Positions 44,828 to 53,600 of a DNA stretch of 64,000 bases are shown in pieces. Location of the stretch: contig NZ_JBHYRS010000007.1 in NCBI RefSeq assembly GCF_047974105.1, positions 62,001-126,000 of the forward strand, in the 5' to 3' direction. Source of the stretch: Mitsuokella sp047974105 (GTDB lineage: Bacteria; Bacillota; Negativicutes; Selenomonadales; Selenomonadaceae). The notes beneath the pieces were generated by a model. It did not search any database. It saw nothing but the letters and a program-made list of their open reading frames with translations, and had not been told where the DNA came from. The translations under genes and the position numbers were made by a program. Position 1 is the stretch's first letter. Each line of letters begins with the position of its first letter.

Positions 44828-44897
44828 GTCAAAAAAGAGGTGTCCATAAGCGAAGCTTCAGCCTGCTGCGCGGAGCGTTGGACACCTCTTTTTTGAC
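44828..44897 (+). repeat. Hairpin-embedded repeat, short form D, also a bidirectional terminator
   Basis: A 38-base core at 44844-44881, matching core A with one difference, flanked by perfect 16-base arms GTCAAAAAAGAGGTGT/ACACCTCTTTTTTGAC. The arms with A and T tracts form a bidirectional terminator between the convergent usp and nrdG genes; the repeat core is its loop. Confidence 0.92.
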
Positions 44898-44920
44898 GCC
44901 TTTTTTAGAGGAAAAGCCGC

Positions 44921-45436
44921 TCAATCTTTGTAGAGCAGCACGATTTCTCCTTTTTTGCGCGTCGCGTTCATGTCGATGACGCGCTGATTCGAGGAGCCGC
45001 GGAAGTGGAGTGTGAGGTCGCGGAGTTCCTCGATGTATTCGCCGTCGACGAGAACGTCAATTTCCTTTAAAAGGTCGTCTGTCGCTTCATCGTGACGGTT
45101 CTGGAGCTCTTCAAGCGTATAGCCGGAGTAACTCCAAATGTCGAGACCGGCCTTGTGAATTTCTTTGGCCAGACGGGCAAGCGGCGCGCACTGCAGGAAG
45201 GGTTCGCCGCCGCTGAACGTGACGCCGGTGAGCAGGGGGTTGTTTTTGATTTTCTGCAGGATTTCGGCAATCGTCTCCTCGCGGCCGCCGTCTATAGGCT
45301 GGGTTTCGGGATTTTGGCAGTTAAAGCAGCGGCGCAGGCAGCCCTGTACAAAAATCGTAAAGCGGAAACCGTCGCCGTCGACAATGGAATCTTCCACGAT
45401 GCCGGCCACGCGCAGCGTATCATCCTGTCCTGACAT
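44921..45436 (-). CDS. nrdG: Anaerobic ribonucleotide reductase activating protein NrdG
   Basis: 171 residues from the ATG at 45436 after AGGAAGGA. Radical SAM motif CLRRCFNCQN (CX3CX2C) and GVTFSGGEPFLQ; the size fits NrdG, which installs the glycyl radical on class III ribonucleotide reductase under anaerobiosis. Full-length nrdD is not in the window. The neighbouring small gene encodes the NrdD-like radical loop instead and is separated by a terminator. Confidence 0.93.
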   Translation of the reverse strand: MSGQDDTLRVAGIVEDSIVDGDGFRFTIFVQGCLRRCFNCQNPETQPIDGGREETIAEILQKIKNNPLLTGVTFSGGEPFLQCAPLARLAKEIHKAGLDIWSYSGYTLEELQNRHDEATDDLLKEIDVLVDGEYIEELRDLTLHFRGSSNQRVIDMNATRKKGEIVLLYKD

Positions 45437-45492
45437 AGTAAATCGTCCTTCCTGATTCATTCATTTTGTTATATCTATCGTATACGGGCAAT

Positions 45493-45528
45493 AAAAAGCC
45501 GCTGCCGGGGGGATGGCAGCGGCTTTTT
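45493..45528 (-). terminator. Terminator between the glycyl-radical mini-gene and nrdG
   Basis: 14-bp perfect stem AAAAAGCCGCTGCC/GGCAGCGGCTTTTT with an 8-base loop. Confidence 0.88.
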
Positions 45529-45545
45529 GCATTTCATCAAAGTGC

Positions 45546-45830
45546 TCAGTGCAGGCCGTGCTTGACGCGGTCATGCTCTTCTGCGCGCTTCGCGTCGTTC
45601 CAGCGGTCGATCGTGCCGACCAGATAGCCTGTAATGCGGCGGATGCGTTCGAATTTCTGCGGCTGGAGTTCGTAGCGGATATCGACCTGGCCGTCCTTCG
45701 TGGCGGAGAGTTTCAGCGTATTGACTTTTTCTTTCGTCTGCTGCTCAACATAGTCGATATAATTGACGATTTCCTGCTCGGAGATATCGTTGAGTCCATT
45801 TACCTGTACATCAATGCCGTTTACTACCAT
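45546..45830 (-). CDS. Stand-alone glycyl-radical-loop protein of NrdD type
   Basis: 94 residues, no cysteine. The last 35 residues read like the very C-terminus of class III ribonucleotide reductase: IRRITGYLVGTIDRW then KRAEEHDRVKH, with Gly68 in the radical position of RITGYL. Residues 1-55 are not NrdD-like: a predicted beta/alpha segment with QEIVNYIDYVEQQ and a strand VDIRYELQ. The Cys4 zinc finger that precedes this loop in NrdD is absent. It is encoded next to the NrdG activase. It could be the separately encoded radical domain of a split NrdD, or a spare radical part analogous to GrcA for pyruvate formate-lyase. Both are inference; related small proteins may be in databases labelled as ribonucleotide reductase. 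Confidence 0.75.
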   Translation of the reverse strand: MVVNGIDVQVNGLNDISEQEIVNYIDYVEQQTKEKVNTLKLSATKDGQVDIRYELQPQKFERIRRITGYLVGTIDRWNDAKRAEEHDRVKHGLH

Positions 45831-45989
45831 CTGGGGTCACCCGTCCTTATCTGAATTGAAATGTTTTTGCAATCTGTATGTTTAAGCATCTTCAAATATA
45901 TGGCGTATCTCGAATGCTTGGGTCAATTATACAATATATATTGCCCATGCGTCAAGGCACCCACTACATATAGTTTTCTGACAGTTCTA

Positions 45990-46218
45990 CTTATCCACAA
46001 GAAGATAAGAATAAAAATGCATAATATAATTTTATATTCATATTGACAAAATGAGGAGAGGGAATGCAGTCATGATTTATCAGGCTGTTATGGTGAAAAT
46101 AGAAAAAGCGAATGAATAAAGATTCTCCATAATAAACTTATCCACAGAAAAAGAGGGATAAGTCCTCTCTTTTCTGTGGATAAAAGAGTACTAGATCTTG
46201 TGGCCGAGTTATCCACAG
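45990..46218. other. Cluster of four perfect DnaA boxes in AT-rich DNA
   Basis: TTATCCACA at 45991-45999, 46138-46146 and 46209-46217, and its complement TGTGGATAA at 46175-46183, in a gap (45831-46223) without genes. An AT-rich tract at about 46010-46050 could unwind. The boxes at 46138 and 46175 are arms of an imperfect inverted repeat of about 20 bp. Candidate origin, origin sub-region or DnaA-titration site. Confidence 0.7.
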
Positions 46219-46223
46219 CCCCT

Positions 46224-47291
46224 TTATTTAGGGGTGGATTCGTCTGGCTGCAGAACCGTGCGTGTCGGATATGGGATTTCGATGCCTTCTTCTCGGTAGC
46301 GGCGCGTCAGGGCCTTGATGAATTCGTGCTTGAGCAGGAATTGGTGCTCAAAATAGCTTGAGTGCAGGACGACGTTGAAGTCGATGCTCGATTCACCAAA
46401 CGTATGGAAGCGTACGGCAGGCTCAAATTTGACATTTTTGTCGATGCGGGCCATGACGTCGTGTGCGACTTCGAGGGTTACGCGTTCGACCTGATCGAGG
46501 TCGCTGTCATAGGAAACGCCGACCGGGATGCTGATGACGATATCCTTGCGCGGCATGCTGTAATTCGTGATATTCGAAGAAGCGATTTTCTGGTTCGGGA
46601 TGACAATCATGTTGCCGCCGCCTGCCGGTACGATGGTCGTAAAGCGCCAGGTGATGTCCGTGACGCGTCCTTCCTCGCCCGTGCTGAGCTTGATATAATC
46701 GTCGATGCGCAGCTGCTTGGAAAGAATCAGATGGAGCCCCGAGAAAATGTTAGCGAGTGTTTCCTGCAGGGCGAGGGCGACGGCCATACCGCCGACACCC
46801 ATGGCGGTGAGGATCGGGGCAATCGAGATGCCGTAATACTGCAGAATGACGAGCACGCCCATCGCGTAGATGATGACGTTGAGGATGGTATTGAGGAGAG
46901 TCGTTTTTGGCAGTTTCTCCTGCGAACGTTCGATGTGCAGCGAGATAAAACCATTGATGGTGCGGGCTGCCACACGCGTAATCGAGAGGATGATGACGGT
47001 GAAGAGAATGTAGGAAAACAGCCTTGTAAGCGGCTCGATGATGTTGATGGTATTGACAATCCAGTAGAGGCCGACGACAAGGCACAGGGAGACCGGCACG
47101 CCGCGCAGTGCATTGATGAAGATGTAGAACCACGAACTTTCGTCGATGTTCAGATGATTTTCGATACGGCGGTTGATGAGCTTGTTGAGCATGATGCCGA
47201 TGGTCAGAGATGCGGCTAGGATGCAGACGGGGATGAAGAGCATCTCCATCAGATGCGTCCAGTCAATCCACGAGAGCCATTCGGGAAACAT
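46224..47291 (-). CDS. Small-conductance mechanosensitive channel, MscS family
   Basis: 355 residues with about four membrane helices at the N-terminus. The pore-lining helix and the following turn read GVGGMAVALALQETLANIFSGL, then LRIDDYIKLSTGEEGRVTDI opens the beta domain, which is the MscS signature. The cytoplasmic part ends at ERVTLEVAHDVM and RYREEGIEIPYPTRTV. It opens under membrane tension to release solutes in osmotic downshift. GAAGGAGG precedes the ATG. It has an extra N-terminal helix compared with E. coli MscS, so is the YnaI/Ybio-like longer type. Confidence 0.93.
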   Translation of the reverse strand: MFPEWLSWIDWTHLMEMLFIPVCILAASLTIGIMLNKLINRRIENHLNIDESSWFYIFINALRGVPVSLCLVVGLYWIVNTINIIEPLTRLFSYILFTVIILSITRVAARTINGFISLHIERSQEKLPKTTLLNTILNVIIYAMGVLVILQYYGISIAPILTAMGVGGMAVALALQETLANIFSGLHLILSKQLRIDDYIKLSTGEEGRVTDITWRFTTIVPAGGGNMIVIPNQKIASSNITNYSMPRKDIVISIPVGVSYDSDLDQVERVTLEVAHDVMARIDKNVKFEPAVRFHTFGESSIDFNVVLHSSYFEHQFLLKHEFIKALTRRYREEGIEIPYPTRTVLQPDESTPK

Positions 47292-47429
47292 AGAAAAACC
47301 TCCTTCGTTGTTATGAGATTAGCAGAAATCACTTGCAGACTAAAGTATATCCATTATACTATAGATGGGACAAAAGAAAAGTCAAAAATAACAAAAAGGT
47401 TAAAAACTGAACATAAAGGAGTGTTTTTT

Positions 47430-47966
47430 ATGGCAGAAATCCTGCATGTCGGTCATCGTCTTGAGCTGCGCAAGGCAACGATGGATGACCTCGATTTTAT
47501 CATGAGACTGGAGTACGACCCGGAAAATCTCAAATTCATCGTACCGTTTGACCGCGATTTCCATACGAAAATCATTACCGAGGGCAAGGCAGCCATGGAT
47601 GTCATTGTCGAGGAAATCGACACGAAGGAGCCGGTCGGCTACCTGCTCATCAATGGTCTGACGACGCCGGCCAAGGAACTTGAGTGGACCCATGTCATCA
47701 TCGACAAGAAGGGCAAAGGCTATGGCCATGAGGCAATGAAGCTTTTGAAAGCCTGGGGCTTTGATGATTTGAAATTCCATCGCGCCTGGCTCGACTGCAA
47801 GGATTACAATGCCCGTGCCCTGCATCTCTACGAATCGGAAGGCATGCAGCGCGAGGGGCTGATCCGCGAAACCATCCTGACAAACGGCGTCTATGAGAAT
47901 CTTGTCATTCTCGGAATTCTCGACCGTGAATATCAGGCCCGCAAAGAGCAGGGCTTGGAACTCTGA
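47430..47966 (+). CDS. GNAT-family N-acetyltransferase
   Basis: 178 residues from the ATG at 47430 after AAAGGAG. RimJ/RimL-like layout: HRLELRKATMDDLDFI at the start, acetyl-CoA loop KKGKGYGHEAMKLLKAW and the C-terminal NARALHLYESEGMQREGLIRE with the asparagine and tyrosine common to these enzymes. Likely acetylates an amino group on a small metabolite or protein; no substrate is indicated. It stands alone between mscS and the terminator shared with treR. Confidence 0.88.
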   Translation: MAEILHVGHRLELRKATMDDLDFIMRLEYDPENLKFIVPFDRDFHTKIITEGKAAMDVIVEEIDTKEPVGYLLINGLTTPAKELEWTHVIIDKKGKGYGHEAMKLLKAWGFDDLKFHRAWLDCKDYNARALHLYESEGMQREGLIRETILTNGVYENLVILGILDREYQARKEQGLEL

Positions 47967-48007
47967 TGCTTCGGATTCTATCCTGGTAAAATAAAAAGTA
48001 AAATAAA

Positions 48008-48056
48008 AAAGAAGGTGTGGCTGGAATGCTTTTGCATCCCGGCTGCACCTTCTTTT
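48008..48056. terminator. Bidirectional terminator between the GNAT gene and treR
   Basis: AAGAAGGTG ... CACCTTCTT outer stem with inner GGCTGG/CCCGGCT-type pairing; A and T runs on both sides. Confidence 0.8.
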
Positions 48057-48060
48057 GGTC

Positions 48061-48792
48061 TTATGGCTGATTGCGATAGCGCGTAGCGGTATCTTCAAAG
48101 GAAAAGCGTTCCGGATGATGGCGGGAAATGGTGTACTCAATCTGTATGCCATTGTCGTTGAAGGTTTGGCTGGTAATGACCGCCACGCAGTTGTAATCGC
48201 CGAGTTCCAGGCACTGCCTGTCTTCTTCGGTAACGCGTTCGACGGTTATGCGCCGTTTGCTCGTGACGATTTTGATGCCGAGAACATCTTCAAGGTATTC
48301 ATAGATGGACTGCTGGGCAATTTCACTCGTGAGAGCCGGAACGAGATCTGCACGGAAAAAATTTTTGTCGAGGATCAGAGGCTGCCCGTCAAGCAGCCGC
48401 ACGCGGTAAATCTTCCAGAGGATTTCTCCTTCGGGAAAGCCGGTTTTCCGGGCCAGGGCTGCCGTGCACACACAGCGCTCAAAGCGGAGGACTCTTGTCT
48501 TTGACTGCAGATGATTGCGCTGGGCTGCTTCCCTAAATGTCTCGATGCCGCCTATGCGAAATTCGCTCTGGGCGGCAGGCTGATAGAGCACGCGCACACC
48601 TTTTCCCTGAATAGCCTGTACGTATCCCAGCTCAATCAATTCGCGCAGGGCCCGTCTCACGGTGTTGCGCGAGCAATTGTAGGCTGCAGTCAGTTCGTTT
48701 TCTGAGGGCAGCAGTTTTTGATAGGCATATACACCTGTTTCCACTTTCTGCCTGAGGTCCTGATAAATATCAGCAAATTTTGCTTTCGGCAT
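48061..48792 (-). CDS. treR: Trehalose operon repressor TreR (GntR family, UTRA effector domain)
   Basis: 243 residues. N-terminal GntR winged helix (about residues 5-70, LPSENELTAAYNCSRNTVRRALREL), then the UTRA domain with EGEILWKIYRVRLLDGQPL and IEYTISRHHPERF. The length and the divergent neighbour treC identify it as TreR, which releases DNA on trehalose 6-phosphate. AAGGAAGG precedes the ATG. Promoter read on the minus strand is TTGCAG, 18 bases, TATAAT (48853-48883). A 14-bp direct repeat ATCATCAGTTTTCA occurs at 48813 and 48832 in the leader. Confidence 0.9.
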   Translation of the reverse strand: MPKAKFADIYQDLRQKVETGVYAYQKLLPSENELTAAYNCSRNTVRRALRELIELGYVQAIQGKGVRVLYQPAAQSEFRIGGIETFREAAQRNHLQSKTRVLRFERCVCTAALARKTGFPEGEILWKIYRVRLLDGQPLILDKNFFRADLVPALTSEIAQQSIYEYLEDVLGIKIVTSKRRITVERVTEEDRQCLELGDYNCVAVITSQTFNDNGIQIEYTISRHHPERFSFEDTATRYRNQP

Positions 48793-48812
48793 GAAAAATC
48801 CTTCCTTATTCC

Positions 48813-48845
48813 ATCATCAGTTTTCAATTCTATCATCAGTTTTCA
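48813..48845. repeat. Pair of 14-bp direct repeats in the treR leader
   Basis: ATCATCAGTTTTCA at 48813-48826 and 48832-48845, 19 bases apart, between the treR promoter and ATG. Confidence 0.75.
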
Positions 48846-48920
48846 CATACTTATTATAACGAGGTGGAACGTATTTCTGCAAATTTCGACAGGACAAGGA
48901 AGAATTGCTGATTTTCACAG

Positions 48921-48949
48921 TTGACTTGTTTAAACAAGCATGTTATAAC
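48921..48949 (+). promoter_or_regulatory. treC promoter and putative TreR operator
   Basis: TTGACT, 17 bases, TATAAC. The 14-bp perfect palindrome CTTGTTTAAACAAG (48925-48938) overlaps the -35 and spacer. Shape matches known TreR operators (TTGTATATACAA in Bacillus). Confidence 0.7.
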
Positions 48950-48991
48950 TGAAGTATAAGAAATGTTATTTTGTAAGAAAGAGGCAGCGCT

Positions 48992-50623
48992 ATGACAAGC
49001 TTTCACGATAAAGTCGTCTATCAGATTTATCCGAAGTCGTTTCAGGACACAAATGGCGATGGCTGGGGGGATTTAAAGGGAATTACGGCACGCCTCGATT
49101 ATCTTGCAGACCTCGGTGTCGATTATCTCTGGCTCACGCCGATTTTTCCTTCACCGCAGCGTGACAACGGCTATGATGTGGCGGATTACCGCACCGTAGA
49201 CCCGCGTTTTGGCACGATGGCGGATCTCGATACGCTCATTGCGGAAGCGGACAAGAGAGGAATCGGCCTGATGTTTGATATGGTGTTTAACCATACCTCG
49301 ACGGCACACGACTGGTTCCAGAAGGCCTTGTCCGGTGACGAAAAATATATGAACTATTATATCTTCCGTGACGGCGCGCCGGAGACGCCGCCGACGAACT
49401 GGCAGTCCAAATTTGGCGGCCCCGCCTGGGAGTATGTGCCAAAACTCAAGAAATGGTATCTGCATCTCTTTGATGTCACACAGGCTGACCTGAACTGGGA
49501 AAATCCGGAAGTCCGCGCGGAACTCAAGGACATCCTGCGCTTCTGGAAGGAAAAAGGCATCAAGGGCTTTCGCTTCGATGTAGTCAATCTGATTTCCAAA
49601 GGCGAATACCGCGATGATTTTGAGGGCGATGGCCGCCGTTTTTATACGGATGGTCCGCGTGTACATGAATTCCTCAAGGAAATTGTGCATGACAGCGGTA
49701 TTGACGGCATGATCACGGTCGGTGAGATGAGCTCGACGACGATTGACAACTGCATCCGTTATTCGAATCCGAAGGAACACGAACTTTCCATGACGTTCAG
49801 TTTCCATCATCTCAAGGTCGACTATAAGAACGGGGATAAATGGTCTTTGATGGCTCCTGATATGCATGCCTTGAAAGAAATCTTTGCCAAGTGGCAGGAG
49901 GGCATGGAAGAGGGCAATGGCTGGAATGCCGTTTTCTGGTGCAACCACGACCAGCCCCGCATTGTCTCGCGCTTCGGCGATACAGGGAAATACTGGCGCG
50001 AGTCTGCGAAAATGCTTGCAGCGGCCATTCATCTTATGCGCGGCACGCCGTACATTTATCAGGGGGAGGAAATCGGCATGACGAATGCGGATTTTACTGA
50101 CATCCGTGCATACCGCGATGTCGAAAGCATCAACTACCATGATATCCTGAGGAAGAACGGCAAATCGGAAGAAGAAACGATGAAAATCATCACAGCGTGC
50201 TCGCGCGACAACAGCCGTACACCGATGCAGTGGACAGCCGGCGAAAAGGCCGGTTTTACGACAGGTACGCCGTGGCTGGGTCTCAACAAGAATCATGAAA
50301 CCATCAATGCTGAGCAGGAGAGTGCAGATGGAAACTCGATTCTTTCCTTCTATAAAGAGCTCATCCGTCTGCGCAAAGAAATGCCGCTGATTGCCGAAGG
50401 CACCATTCATTTCCTTGAGCGTGAAAACGACGATGTGCTCGCCTATGAGCGGCAGCTTGGCGAAGAGCGGCTGCTGGTCTTCTGCAATTTCCGCCCGCAG
50501 GAAGCAGATTTGCAGGAATCGCCGCTGACGTATGAGAAAAATGGCTGGCAGAAACTTTTGGGCAATTACCCGGAATGCAGGGCAAATCTTCGTCCGTATG
50601 AAGTCGTTGTCTTGAAAAAATAA
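48992..50623 (+). CDS. treC: Alpha,alpha-phosphotrehalase (trehalose-6-phosphate hydrolase)
   Basis: 543 residues, GH13 family. VVYQIYPKSFQDTNGDGWGD opens the barrel; LMFDMVFNHTS is conserved region I, GFRFDVVNLISK is region II with the nucleophile Asp, VGEMSS is region III with the acid Glu and FWCNHDQPRIVSRFG is region IV. Splits trehalose 6-phosphate into glucose and glucose 6-phosphate, so uptake is by a trehalose PTS. No treB gene lies nearby, which means the permease is encoded elsewhere. Sister enzyme oligo-1,6-glucosidase is the main alternative, but the divergent TreR supports this call. Confidence 0.9.
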   Translation: MTSFHDKVVYQIYPKSFQDTNGDGWGDLKGITARLDYLADLGVDYLWLTPIFPSPQRDNGYDVADYRTVDPRFGTMADLDTLIAEADKRGIGLMFDMVFNHTSTAHDWFQKALSGDEKYMNYYIFRDGAPETPPTNWQSKFGGPAWEYVPKLKKWYLHLFDVTQADLNWENPEVRAELKDILRFWKEKGIKGFRFDVVNLISKGEYRDDFEGDGRRFYTDGPRVHEFLKEIVHDSGIDGMITVGEMSSTTIDNCIRYSNPKEHELSMTFSFHHLKVDYKNGDKWSLMAPDMHALKEIFAKWQEGMEEGNGWNAVFWCNHDQPRIVSRFGDTGKYWRESAKMLAAAIHLMRGTPYIYQGEEIGMTNADFTDIRAYRDVESINYHDILRKNGKSEEETMKIITACSRDNSRTPMQWTAGEKAGFTTGTPWLGLNKNHETINAEQESADGNSILSFYKELIRLRKEMPLIAEGTIHFLERENDDVLAYERQLGEERLLVFCNFRPQEADLQESPLTYEKNGWQKLLGNYPECRANLRPYEVVVLKK

Positions 50624-50644
50624 TAAAATAACAGCATAACGATT

Positions 50645-50686
50645 AAAAAATCAGCCTTTCCTTTTTGGGGGAAAGGCTGATTTTTG
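50645..50686. terminator. Bidirectional terminator between treC and the EAL-GGDEF gene
   Basis: AAAAATCAGCCTTTCC/GGAAAGGCTGATTTTT with an 8-base loop. Confidence 0.9.
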
Positions 50687-50695
50687 TACACGGTA

Positions 50696-53600
50696 TCACA
50701 TGAGGTCTTCCCGTGTCAGGTGTTTGGCCTGTTTATCGTGGTACATGTTGGCATCGGCTTTGCGGATGAGGTCATCGATGTTGCCGAAAGGCGCTGTCTC
50801 GATGACATAGCCGAGGGCGGCGCTGGCCCTGTGGCCCTTGAGGTTTACCTCAATGCGCTGCAGGAGATTGCCGGCACCGATGGCATTTTCACAGGGCGTG
50901 ATGGACAGAAATTCATCGCCGCCGAGACGGAATACTTTGTCACGGCCCATGATTTCCGTCAGGACGAAGGAAACGGTCTGGATGAGCAGATCGCCGCGTT
51001 CATGCCCGTAGGTATCGTTTGTCTTTTTGAGGCCGTTGATATCGGTGAAGATGATGGCATAGGAAACGCCGTTTTGAATCTTGTTTTTCAGGTAATCGTT
51101 CAGCGCACGGCGGTTGCCAATGCCCGTCAGCTGGTCAACGGTGCTGAGTTCCTGCAGATACGAAATATTGTTGCGGTTGCGCAGCAATATGGAGCAGACA
51201 TGCATTGCAGCTTTGAGGAAAGGTGCCACGACTGGGAATTTTTCTTTTTCCGGGTTGAGGATAGCGATATACCCGACGGAGTGGTCGCCGATGACGACAT
51301 GACCGGCAGCAAAGCGCTTGAGACCGCTGACATGGAAAAGAAGATCGGGATGTTTTTGTTCATAATGAGAGATATCTTCGACGAGCAGGATGGAGTCCTG
51401 AGCGAAGGCATCGTATAATGGTTTGACATCGAGAATTGGCAAATGGCGCAGTGAAGTCTGGAGAAGCGCTGCATCTTTGCTGTGCCATTCGTAGGAACAG
51501 CTCAGATGGAAGCCATCGGGTTCCTCCTCCATGAGGAGCACATGACCTGCTGCAAGCGACCGGCCAATCTTGTCAAGCATCTTCATGATGCCTCTTGCTG
51601 GATCTTCTTCCTGAATGGAAAGTGTGACAATATCATGGATGGACGCATCCAGTACATTGATATTCTCTGGTGACGAAAAGGCATTTGTCAGATGCTTGAC
51701 ATCAATGCTGTCGGAAAAGATATAGTCATCGCCATTCCAGGTGATCAGGGTGTTCCAGCACCAATAGTCAGAGCCCGTCCAGGGAAGATGCAGTTTGCGG
51801 AAGGAAAAACGGTCATGTGTCAAACGTTTCCTCGGACAGTTCTGACAGGGCTCTTGACTGCCGGCAATGAGTTCATAACATTTCTTGCCGGCATACTGGA
51901 AACTTTCCGGCAGGTGGAAACGGCTGAGCAGATAAGGATTGACATAGACGAGTTCATAGGTAAGAGGATCCGTGATATAGATTAGACGGTTGAGATGGTC
52001 GAATTTTTCCAGCTCAAAGGAGATGGAATCCCCATGATGCCCCGTGATGCCGAAGGCCGGCAGATTGCCGAGACAGCGTTCGGAGAGGATCTTCAGAAAC
52101 TCATCCGATGTGCGCGCCTCAGTGCCCTGTTCTAAGGCATAATGACATGACAGCGTGCAGGCGTAACCGTCGATTTCCGTCGTTGTATGCATGGTCTTTT
52201 CGATTTCTTTTAAACGTTCGCGCATTTCGCCAATGCTCATATGTTTTTGGAACAGGACAAAGATACCGCTGCCCGTATGTGCTGCAACGAGATTTTTTTT
52301 CATTTCGCGGCGTATGGTATCGCGGAGATAGAGAAGCAGGCGTTTTTGAATGTGCGGACCGTATGTCTTGGCAATCCTGTCGAATTCCGGGATGATGAGC
52401 ATGGCGCCGACATAATCTTCGCCGTGCAGGCGCAGATTGTCGGCGAATTCAACGCTCGCAAGGATCATGCCGCGGTAATTGTAGAAATTTGTCTCTTCAT
52501 CGACGAGGTAAAGCCTGCGCTGCAGGGCCTGCTGTTTTTCCTGTTCTTCAAGGTCGCGGAATTCGCCGAGCAGGCCGACGATGTTGAGACCGCTGTAAAT
52601 CGGATACTTGGAAAAGGAAATGGTATGCTGGCGTCCGTGTGTGATACAGTGACCGTGCCCATCATGGATGGGAAGGCCCTGCTTCAATACGGTTTCCTCG
52701 TGCCGGTCCATTTGGGCATTGGAAATATGCCAGCCGATATCATCATCGGTCTTGCCGATGAGGTCGTTGATGCTTTCGAGCCCGTAAAAGCGCAGAAAAG
52801 CAGGACTGGCGCCGACAAAACGTCCCTGCATGTCCTTCCAAAATAATTTCCGATGGGAAAAATGCATGAGGGAATGCCAGAGCTGTTCATCGCTGATGTT
52901 GTTTTCGCCGGTATTTTCCGGCAGACTGGTATAGCCGTAAGAAGCCATGATCGTGCGCAGCAGCTGTTCTTTTTCCGGTTGATTCTCAAAAATGAAGTCG
53001 TGCAGACAGATGAGCCGGCAGGGATGATTTTTTTGTTGGAAAAACACCACTTCAAAGGTTTGCCAGCGGTAACTGCTATTGGCCTGCTTGACGCGGAACA
53101 GCCCCGACTCCGTATGCGGCTGAAACCGGCTGGTTGGCATCTGCTGCCCAATATCGCGAATGAAGTGCAGAAATCTCTGGCGGTCGGACGGATGGATGTG
53201 ATAGGAGGCATAGGCCAAAAAGGATTTCATAATGCCGTGCAGGTGTTCACCGGCTTTATAATGGCCAACCGTCGCTTCGATGATGTCGATGCGGTTGCGT
53301 TCCAGGTCCATTAGATAAATGTCGGGATAAATGTGCAGCAGGTTGCGGACAATATGGTCATAGTGAGAAGAATTGTCCTGGACCTCGTTTTCAGCCATCA
53401 GGTGGCGGAGCTCTGCCCGCTGCAGATAAAGGCCGTTGGTGCCAGCCAGCGTCTTGAGATGAAAATGAAAATACTGGCCTTCGCCGATGCAGGTGATTTC
53501 CTCCTGTTTGTGTGAGCGGATGGCCTGATTGGCAAGTGCGCGTATCCTGTCCTGTATGATTGGGGGCAGAAACTCGATGACGCGGTTTGCTTCTTTTTGA

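Noticed and set aside
46138..46183. Terminator for mscS
   Set aside because: The inverted repeat could fold, but there is no T run after it and its arms are DnaA boxes, so it is listed under that call instead.
47253..47429. N-terminal extension of the GNAT protein
   Set aside because: It crosses the mscS start region and lacks a binding site; the ATG at 47430 has AAAGGAG.
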